Part shown: one piece after another, positions 56,101-64,000 of the stretch
Layout: each line of letters opens with the position of its first letter
Numbering within the stretch: position 1 is the stretch's first letter
Origin: Amoebophrya sp. A120
Lineage: Eukaryota; Sar; Dinophyceae; Syndiniales; Amoebophryaceae
Assembly: GCA_905178155.1 (NCBI GenBank)
Contig: CAJINV010000003.1
Span: forward strand, 6,691,612 to 6,755,611
Reading direction: 5' to 3'
Length of the DNA: 64,000 bases
Notes under the pieces: generated by a model
The model's input: the letters and a program-made list of their open reading frames with translations, nothing else
What the model was told of the DNA's origin: nothing
Databases searched by the model: none
Program-made: the position numbers and the translations under genes

Positions 56101-58550
56101 CCCAGATGAACATGAGGCAGAGTGCTGCTGACAGCAGCAGCGGACGCGGACAATCCTGTGGCACCCTGAGACGTGGAATTAGCAGGATTTGGAGGTGGTG
56201 GAGTAGCTGCGGAACGTGGTTGTGGTCCGGCGGCTGGTGCAGCTGTGGGCTGTGAAGAGAGCCGCCTTGGCACGACAACACCGGTTGTCATCGATAAACA
56301 AGGTGTCGCGGTTACTAGTTTGTGGTACGATGCGAAGAAATCGATTAGAGACATCGACGGCCGCTGCTTGGTCGCTTGGTAAAACTGGCGTCGCAAAGCT
56401 CCTCTCTGCTGGTCAGCGGCTCTGTCAAGAACAGTAACATGCTTCTGCACCCTTGGCACGGAGGACTCATCGCGAGGACGAGAGGCATCATCAGGAGCAG
56501 AGGCGGCGGAAGCCACGATGGTTGGACGAACCAAGGTTCCTGGACAGCCCATGTAGTAGAAGAAAAGTTTGACGAGCCTCTGCGGGTCCAGGCTATGGAT
56601 GAACCTTACCGTGTCACGCATGTGCAAATAATTCGCTGCAAGAACAAGCTCTAGGGATGACAGATCTGTGTCTTCTTGATCAGGCTGCGAGGATGCTGAG
56701 GCGGAAGTAGAACTAATGATGCGAGGCTGACTGGACGTGGACACAGTAGAGGTCAATGTAGTTCGCAGTAAATGTTTCACAAAGCGCGCTCGGGAAGCGC
56801 GAGTGTAGTCAAGGGAAGATGACATTAGAAGAACCCCTGGAGGTGGTCTACTACTGCGATCAACAGAGGACCAAAACTCTGCTTCCTTCGGCAGAAACGC
56901 GGGCTCGAGAAGAGTCACTTGATTCCTGATCTTGTCCGCCGTCGAGGAGTTGGATGTAGAAGTACGACCGCCGCCGGCGCTGGTGTTGCTCCTTGGTGCC
57001 TGCAACTCTTCTAGGCAACGGCTTCGGCTAACAAAAAACTGCTCCTCGTCGGTGTCGGGTGTAGTCGAGGAGGTACGAGATGATGGTCCCGGCTCTGCGA
57101 TGTTGGAGGACGGCGCGGGCGCAGGATCATGTCCTTGCGGGGACGTGACGATAATCCCTTCGTAGATCTTGAGAGCGAGCCTGCGAACCTGCTCGGGAAA
57201 GGGAAAAACTTTTTTGCGCAGCCACGTCTCGGTGAGGACATAGGCCCGGTCGTTGCTTTGGGACGAGTCTGTGACAGGTCCTCCTGGGCTTACGACGTCA
57301 GGCACATGTTCTGAAGTATCTCCAGCAGAAGACTGTCGAGAGAGCGATAAAACATCTTGTTCCTGCTGTGTGCTGCTGTAGCTGTATGTTGTGGAGCTTC
57401 TGCCACTGCCGTCCGCAGCGCCGTGAATGCTCGCAGTATTTCTGTTGAGGTTGACCTCTTCTCGCTTTTTGTTGCTCGAAAATCCGATTTCGATTTGATG
57501 CTTCCCTTGACCGAAGTAAGCACCTAGTTGCTTTTCCGCGGCTTCCGGGGCTTCCTGGAACAGAACTTCGAACATCCATCGCCATTGCGACTCCTGAGGA
57601 TTCACAGCCTCAATTACTCGTACGTTTCTGTTTAAGAAGACAGCCCCAGCTGCTGCTGCCGCCCCGCCGCCTTGTGATCCTCCGCTTCGCCGTATCGGCA
57701 CGGTCGGGGGTGTTTCACCCGGAGGCACAATTTCGACGTCCGCGGCAAGCCAAGGCTTGAGGACTGCGACTGTAATGGAAACCCCAAGTGACAGGACCGC
57801 TAGGCAACCGCTGACGACGAGAAACCACGTCGAACGCCACCATGGAACTGGATCCGGTTTTTTAAGTGTATTTGCAATAGCATCCACATCTTTAGCCGCT
57901 GCGTCGTCGACGAAGTTACAGCACTTCTCTGCCACCGAAGCTGGCACCTCTTTTTTATTCTCTAGGAGCGCCTTCTTTTCCTCTTCCTCTGGCTGAAAAT
58001 CCACGCTACGTGCTGTACATGGTGGATGACGATCCATGTGGTCTTCAAATCGGCTTTCGTTTTTATCCTGAAAACGGTACCAATAGGAGCGTGCGTCTGT
58101 GCTGGGAAGTTGGACCGGAAAGAGCGCTTCGGACCACCTGATCGGCGAGAGTTTTCTTTTCGGCTTGCGCTTGATGGTAGAAGTAGCATCCACTTGTTCT
58201 TCTTCTTGCCTACGTTGTAGATTCTGCTGATGTTTTTGCATCAATTCGAATTTCGGATCAGCAACGGAGCTACCGTTACGATCTTCAGCTTCAGCATCCT
58301 CGTCCTGTCCTCCGGTAGCACTACTGCGGTCTACTCCGTGGGACAGTGAACGAGGCCGCGCGAAGTCGGGTAGTGCCGCACAGGCGATGATCGTATCAAA
58401 AACACTGTGAACGAGTCGTTCGTAATCACCATGGTTCGCCTGGAGTGTGTGTGATTGTGACGGAGGAACCTCCACGTCCACCTGTTGCGCCGGCGGCTGC
58501 GCACGGTCGTCTCTTTTTCTCGGCTGCGCCTGCATGATGCGACAAGACAT
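53167..58550 (-). CDS. Large membrane protein with a duplicated unknown domain
   Basis: Exons 54543-58550, 53643-54250 and 53167-53404; 1617 residues. Intron 1 (54251-54542): ATTGAG|GTTGTATCC ... TGCTATAG|GGCGTC. Intron 2 (53405-53642): CCAATC|GTGAGG ... GGGTAG|TCTGACG. Both keep frame. I start at Met 58550 (MSCRIMQAQPRKR); the frame is open to 59120 but that part is less protein-like. One membrane segment (WFLVVSGCLAVLSLGVSITV) lies near residue 250. After it, two copies of an unrecognised domain follow. Copy 1: NPQESQWRWMFEVL, LLEPAFLPKEAEFW, MGCPGTLV, RRQFYQATKQRPSMSLIDFF. Copy 2: NPQHSVWSAMLWTL, LVEPALLPSIVDLF, LGCPGHSM, LLYRTRERHFSRLDDFLEEW. Copy 2 spans all three exons, which supports the splicing. 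Low-complexity Pro/Ser/Thr-rich linkers separate the blocks. Confidence 0.72.
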
Positions 58551-59383
58551 AGTTTTCCACACCGCCAATTGCGTTGTAGGTCCCTTGCATTTTCTTGCTC
58601 CAGAACGTCTATGTCTACTTTGGTTATTACCCGCCAAGACTGCAATCTGCGTTTCGGGCCGTCGTAGCGCTAGCGGTCTCCACCAAACAAAATAGCCCTT
58701 ATCATTATAATATACACGCTCCATATTTCCAACCTCGTGATTGTCTCGCGCAAAGAGATGACTTTTGGGAAGTGTTGGTTGCAGGTGTGGATTTTCGTCG
58801 GTACCCCAGCGCGCCCTCGTCGGCGGTACCTCAGGAGGGCAAGAATTTTTGGGATGTGAATGTGAAGTTGTGCAGATCCTCCTTAAAAAGTTGCTAGCAC
58901 CTCCCCAGAAGATGCATCTTTTGCTGGTCTTCTGCTGCTTGTTTTGTATGTTATACTTTTTGTAGGCCAGCAATGGCTCCTTGGGTGCTGGGATCTTGTT
59001 TCGCACACGGATCCGCCTCTGCGGGGGCCGCCAAAGCAAGAAACCGTCGCCGGGAGAAGTCCGTGGGCCTTTGCGCAAGACATCGATCGATTGCTGCTCA
59101 GAAGAGGAACTACAGCACAACAGCAGGCGGTGGCGCGCACACTCGACACAGTGTAGCTATGGCCTTCTCACACGCTACTACTTACATGGAAATCTCGTAC
59201 ACAGTTCAGTAAGTAAGTACATATGTGGTTGATGTGTGAGGCAGGCCTAGCAAAAGCACATTACACGTCTGTCACGAATCAGAATCTCCATACGACGCAG
59301 CGCATCGCACACTCGTCATCATGCGACCCAGCTTGATCAACATGCCAATTCCAATTGTGACAATAAATCAACAAAAAATAAAA
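58551..59383. other. Spacer, possibly with upstream coding sequence
   Basis: The large protein's frame remains open to 59120 with less convincing residues. No other gene or repeat is seen. Confidence 0.35.
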
Positions 59384-62096
59384 TCACGCAACAGATGTCC
59401 GTGTGAAGGTCGTTTGAGAATGCCGCGAGCATAGCGTCCAATCGAAAGTTATTGCGTGTTCCTCAGCAATGCTGAGCGACGAAACCGACTTCTTCTCTTT
59501 CATCCGCTTGATCGCCTCCGCCGACAAGCTCTCCTCTCTGAGAGGTACCAGGCAGCGCCGGTTTTTAGCAGCCGGATAGGGATCTGGCAGACACAGCGAG
59601 ATCTTTCTGGCAGATGTGGTTTTTTTCCGCCCAGTTGACGTGGACGCGGAGTCGTGCTGTTGTAGCTTCTTATCCGAGGACTCCGTTTCCGTTGCTGCGG
59701 CGACGTCCGGAGAAGATGCAGGTGGCAAGTTCTTTCCATTGACACGTGTGGCGGCACCAGAAAGGCCAGGATCCTGGGGACGACTGACCTGCATGCTAGA
59801 CATGCTATCATGCGATGGCACCGAAAGTGAGCTTGCGTGGTGGGCCGGCACAAGATGGTCCCACTTCTGCAGGATCTCTGCACAAGACCAACGGGCGCTC
59901 GGCTCAAAGCGCAGGCAGTTCTGCAGGAGTGCCACTACATGCAACATCCCTGCCTGGATGGGCTGGCAAATTTCGGGCATGAGCGGGAGAAAGAGGCCAC
60001 GGCGCGCGGTCTCATCTTCCGCGCCTGGGCGGGGTTCTTCCTTAGGTTGAATGGCGTTAGTGTTTTCACACCCCGGTGCGGAGCAGCGACACTATCGAGG
60101 TGAAAAGCATCCCCACAACCCCAGAGCCAACGAATGTCTGTCATACACAGAAGTTTCGAGTACCTCGCAAACCCAATACTACGTCCCCCTACACTCCGAC
60201 TCCATTGTATATGCACTCGGAGGGGGCAGCTGCCCATGATACTGTTGTCTTGGAGAATCACACAAGAACAAAGCTGAAATCTACAGGCCGTTGTACAGCG
60301 CCCCTTGATTCTATGGCGCCGTATACTTATACTATCTCAACGCTCAACTATCTCAAAATTTTTCAACCCAATATTAACTAGGTAGTTCAAGTAGCTAGTT
60401 TATTCAGCTAACACATGATGCTTATGTAGCTAGATTTTTGGCGTGACAGATTAAGTTAGATCAATGAAAATCGTCCGGTCCTGCTCCGCCGATTTTTTCT
60501 AGTCCTGTTGCTTCCCTCATGACCCCTTCCGGACACCCCTTCCGCGAACCCCTGAAAGGTGCTCAAAAAGCTGCATTTTTTCAGTGCGCCCTAGCATCGG
60601 CGGAAGCTTATTATTGCCCCCCTCAGCTACCCCCCTCGCCGACCCCCCTTCCGGGGGGGCCCCTCACAGACGGGGTCGAAAGGGGTTCCGAAAATTGACA
60701 GGGCGGCGGAGCGGGACCAGACGATTTCTTCTAATATAGCTCATTTGTCATGCAAAACAGTTATCTACTTGCATATAATTCACTATCTACATAAACTACC
60801 TACTTTAGATAGCTATATAGAGTTGAGGTAAAAAAATTTGAGATAGTTCGACGTTGAGATAGTATACGGCGCCATAGATTCATCTACAGAAAATAAAGCG
60901 TTTCTGTTTTTTTCCTCTCAGTTTCATGCAAGACGAGCAGATGCTGATGCTACTTGGAAACTTGATATACACAAATCCTTTTTGATTCCAGGGCTGCGGG
61001 GAACTTTTCAATTTCGTAGAAACCTGGGCTTGTTGAGATGAGGGTACTGCACGACGAGACGGTTGTCACTGATTGCAAAGAGTGCCCGGGAAGCCCCCCA
61101 CTTTTGCAGCTCCTCATAGGGGCTCACAAAGTACAGCATGGTGTACAAAATGACGCCCAACGCGTACACATCCACGGTCGGGCGCATTCTGGAAGATGCA
61201 TCACATGATCCTGCCGCGCCCAGGTAGAAGGCCTCCGGGGGCATGTAGCGCAGCGTGCCCGCCCAGTCAGTGCGCCGGCTGTTGTTGTGCTTCCCACCGC
61301 CCTCTGTGCAGTGCCCGGCCAGGCCGAAGTCGGCGAGCTTAATGCGTCCACCCACCACGAGAAAGTTCTGCGGCTTTAGATCGCAGTGCACGATCTTCAA
61401 AGCATGAACGAAACGCGTCGCGCGGAGCATCTCCTGGAAATAGATCGCGATTTCGTGCAGGGAAAAACCCCGAGAGGGGCGCGCACGCACACGGTCCATC
61501 ACTTCTTGAAAATCGCAGTCGGCCAACTCCATCACAATGTGAGCGGTGCGAGGACCATTTATCGTGGGTGGTCCCTTCATCGGAAAACCGCCGGCAGATT
61601 TCACAAGCTTTTGATTCTCGCTGGAGGTGAACTGGCGAATGATGTAGCGGTTCGCTTCCTCGCCCCAAATCCAGCGCTGCTTCTCTCCGTCGGGCAAGAC
61701 GATCTCGCCCACCTGGTCCTCGCTGCGTCCCGTCTGCTGGAACTTGCACTTCTGCAGGCTCTGGAGCAGCTCGGCCTCCTTCCGGAACCTGCACAGTTCG
61801 CCATCCGAGGTCGCATGAATGATCTTGATCGCGTACCTTTTGCCCCCCTTTCCCTGCAGCTCGTACACCTGGCCCGATCCCCCTTCGCCCAAACGAATAC
61901 CAAGCCGGGCAAATTTTCTTGCGGCCGCCTGCTCCTGTTCGAAACAACTCCGGCCCAGGGGAAACAACTCCTGCGCATGCACTGCATGGGCAATAACATT
62001 TGCCAACTCTGCGGAATCCAAAACCGGGTCAGACGTCGTATCGTCGTCGGGATCTACCGCGAGGTCCTCTCCGGACTTCCCACGAGATTTCTGCAT
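59384..62096 (-). CDS. Serine/threonine protein kinase
   Basis: Exon 1 is about 61018-62096, exon 2 from about 60060 down to a stop at 59384. Kinase motifs in order: Gly loop GEGGSGQVYE, VAIK-type Lys (YAIKIIH), hinge area IVMELADCDF, catalytic loop HCDLKPQNF (Cys in place of Arg in H-R-D), DFG in KLADFGLAG, GTLRYMPPEAF (APE-type), and VDVYALGVILYTML. Exon 2 supplies subdomain XI (LLQNCLRFEPSARWSCAEIL) and a Ser/Thr-rich, Lys-rich tail. The H-C-D loop and general layout recall MPS1/TTK-like kinases, but I cannot assign a subfamily. The intron (about 1 kb) contains a large TIR element; no single splice pair satisfied both frame and consensus, so the junctions are approximate. Confidence 0.8.
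60312..60876. mobile_element. Large TIR element in the kinase intron (565 bp), TSD GATTC
   Basis: TATGGCGCCGTATAC at the left is mirrored by GTATACGGCGCCATA at the right. Pairing continues, imperfectly, for over 100 bp (CTATCTCAAC...GTTGAGATAG, AACTATCTCAAA...TTTGAGATAGTT, GTAGCTAG...). GATTC is at 60307-60311 and 60877-60881. It contains TGTCATGC near 60747. It has the same ends and TSD length as the introners, but lies inside an existing intron. Confidence 0.9.
60480..60720. repeat. C-rich CCCCTT-motif segment inside the TIR element
   Basis: Repeated GACCCCTTCC / CACCCCTTCC / CGAACCCCTG and a run of C/G-rich blocks with a GGTCGAAAGGGGTTCC complement. It resembles the GACCCCTTT series at 27890-27990 in the hairpin cluster. 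Confidence 0.55.
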
Positions 62097-62123
62097 TTGC
62101 TTCTCGCTCCTACTCCTAATGGC

Positions 62124-63921
62124 TCACAGAGGAAAAGGTGAAGCGGCGAGTTGGATGCTGGCATCATACTGCCTGGTTTCTACGGCCTTCGACACTTGTT
62201 TCATAGAAAGCTGCGGCTTGTAGGTTTTCCGCTCTGACAAGCACCACCAATACTGGCCAGCATCCGTCGCTCGTACTACCCATCCTTGCAAGACCGGTGT
62301 GAAATCGAGGCGCAAATCGGGCGTCATAACATCCCCGTTTGGCAATGGCGAACGAGAAAACTCAAATAACTATAACAATAGTGTCATATTAAAAGAAAAT
62401 TATCTTTCTTTGTTGGTATCTTACTCCCATGTCAATATCCAACAGGAGCAAGAACAAAAATTGTTGAAAAGAAGGCAATCGGTAAAGAAAAGTTTTCGCT
62501 CATCAGCTTTTCGTTTCGCTGTTGGAAGCACGAAATTACAGGCTAAAAAAGAGATGAAATGAATCTACTTACTTCCAGTCGACATGGAGATTCATTGTCA
62601 CGCTATCACTCAACAAAACCAAGGATAGGGATCGATAAGGAAGCGAAATTCTTGGAGCAATAATTTGTCCACTACAGGAAAGAACTAGAACTTGTGATGG
62701 ATATTGTGCAATGCTGAGCACGATGATGATGAGGATGATTCGTGTAGGTATATGCGATTGATGTATTTCCACCCGAAGCAACACTGCTGGATCGTTTCCA
62801 CCTCTTACTTCAAGATATCAGTACCTTCATAGTGAATAGGCAGTTGCACCACGGTTTCGGTGGCAATACAAGGAAGAAGCACAACATGATAAATCGTCGA
62901 AAAATTTGGTACGATTAGGATACGAACTCGAACAATTTTCCGGTAGGACTGCTGCATCGACAGGGATCAATGCTGTCGGGAGGGATCGACAAAGTATATT
63001 TTTCGATCCATGTCTTTGTCTATCCACGTAGTGGTGGTCATGTTCATTTCCTGGTTGCTCTTTTGCTCCTCCACGGTCTGGGACGGAAATTCGATAATAT
63101 GGAACGTCCAGGGCTCGTTCCTCCACTGTAAATAGGTCCTCTAGTACTGAAGCGTGTCGCTTTCTTGTTCATCTTCTATACCAGTTGTACCTGCTACTGT
63201 AGTACGTGTGACCAGGCGACTGCGTCGCGTAACTCGTTTACGATTCTCCTTCCCTTAAATGGCTTACGTGGTCCACCAAGCCGACACGACGCGTGGTCAT
63301 CATTTCCTTATAGAACTACATCATGTAGTCGAGGTCGACGTCGAGCTGAAGTGGAGAGTACTAGAACCTCCCCAGGACCTACGGGGTCGCTACGACCAGC
63401 GCACGGCCGGGGGGCAGCAGGGTAACCGCGATTTTTTTGTGCACGAAGATTGGCTGCGTAAGGAGCTTCTCCGTGAGAGCCTCAGCTGAGATCTGCTGCT
63501 GCTCCTGCGTTTCTCCCTTGAACTTGACCGTGATGGTCATGTACTCCATGCCCGCTTCATAGTCGTCCGGCTTGCCCTTGGTGTCTTCCACCAGCGGGCA
63601 AGTGTTCACGTCCCAGGCCGGATCCTCAAACTGCCCCGCATACTCGGTGAACAGCTCCTCCAACTTGCACTGTTGCTTGAGCGCCTCGGGCGCGTCCAAG
63701 TTTGTGCTCGCGAGGTCTTGCCCAACCAGGTGAATCTTCAGACGCCACGTGCTGGTATTGAGGCCGCCCGCCTCCTCGCCCCCGCCGGTCTTCGTGTGGT
63801 CACCATCCGCACCCTCTTGGTGGGTGTGCTGCGCTATGTAGCTCTGGTTCATCTCCCCCGTCAAACTGTACTGCTGCTGCACGCTCGCAGCTTCGAACGC
63901 CTGTTTATTGTTGAAGATCAT
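62124..63921 (-). CDS. Uncharacterised multi-exon gene with WW-like segments
   Basis: Exon A 63397-63921 (Met 63921, MIFNNKQAFEAASVQQQ) ends ...VTLLPPGRAL|. A GT-AG intron (63124-63396; GCGCTG|GTCGTAGC ... ATTTACAG|TGGAGG) leads to exon B, starting at 63123: WRNEPWTFHIIEFPSQTVEE... and TTTTWIDKDMDRKIYFVDPS. A further exon near 62570-62780 has LRVEIHQSHIPTRIILIIIV... and ends MNLHVDWK at a GTAAGT. The last exon, to a TGA at 62124, has LQGWVVRATDAGQYWWCLSE, loosely like a WW domain. Links after exon B are not resolved. No known family; the exon A core (WRLKIHLVGQDLAST...MEYMTITVKFKGE) looks like a beta-rich domain. Confidence 0.5.
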
Positions 63922-64000
63922 CAACGTCGGTCTCGGTTGTATTAGGTATTGTTCTATATATACACATAGACATAGGGCGGTGGGCTTCACCTTTTGCTTC
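63922..64000. other. Window edge, upstream of the last gene
   Basis: The exon A frame is open to 63990, so the start could lie upstream. Nothing else is visible. Confidence 0.3.

Noticed and set aside
1-64000. Dinoflagellate spliced-leader sequence (TTTTGGCTCAAG core)
   Set aside because: Not found on either strand by eye. Spliced leaders are added in trans, so their absence from genes is expected and says nothing about trans-splicing.

Overview
The window is eukaryotic nuclear DNA. Every gene model I can support lies on the minus strand, so the 64 kb reads as one unidirectional cluster. Most genes are split by introns. Many introns are mobile-element-like: they start TAT and end ATA, carry terminal inverted repeats (TIRs), and are flanked by a 5-bp target-site duplication (TSD). 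Removing an element plus one TSD copy restores an open reading frame in every case I traced. Unidirectional genes, very divergent proteins and abundant non-canonical introner-type introns are published for the parasitic dinoflagellate Amoebophrya (Syndiniales, strains A25/A120). I infer an Amoebophrya-like genome. No search was run, so this placement is an inference.

Layout, in coordinate order (genes read right to left). 1-11468: a giant secreted mosaic protein with F5/8C-like cores and PAN/Apple-like cysteine cores, 13 exons, 11 introners, open at the window edge. 12293-13972 and 14736-15161: two uncharacterised proteins, next to a GC-rich spacer. 15801-18706: a DUF3431-like secretory protein. 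19734-21760: a low-complexity, coiled-coil, membrane-anchored protein. 22685-25555: a signal-peptide protein resembling protist glycosyltransferase-like families. 25.6-29.9 kb: gene-poor, with a GC-rich block, three copies of a 46-bp repeat and a cluster of large hairpins. 29885-30699: a small three-exon gene found only by splicing. 32850-37024: a membrane-anchored ubiquitin-specific protease. 38642-41715: a two-pore potassium channel whose intron holds a 21-bp tandem array. 42583-44971: a UBA-UBA-PUB adaptor with six exons. 45707-47221: TRAPPC4 with a very large insertion. 48166-49484: an EF-hand protein with two introners around a 33-nt exon. 50177-51798: a canopy/DUF3456-like ER protein. 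53167-58550: a 1617-residue membrane protein with an internally duplicated unknown domain. 59384-62096: a protein kinase. 62124-63921: an uncharacterised multi-exon gene.

The genes do not form a pathway. Several act in the secretory route or at the surface (mosaic protein, DUF3431, glycosyltransferase-like, TRAPPC4, canopy) and two act on ubiquitin (USP, UBA-PUB). The most unusual system here is the introner set. At least eight families distinct in sequence share TAT...ATA ends and a 5-bp TSD, and 13 of 16 share an internal TGTCATGC motif. Only 4 of the 15 that split coding sequence have GT and AG at the element ends.

Exon-junction calls are manual. Where frame, splice site and TSD agree I call them firmly. 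The least certain are the USP, DUF3431 third intron, kinase second intron, canopy first acceptor and last-gene junctions.
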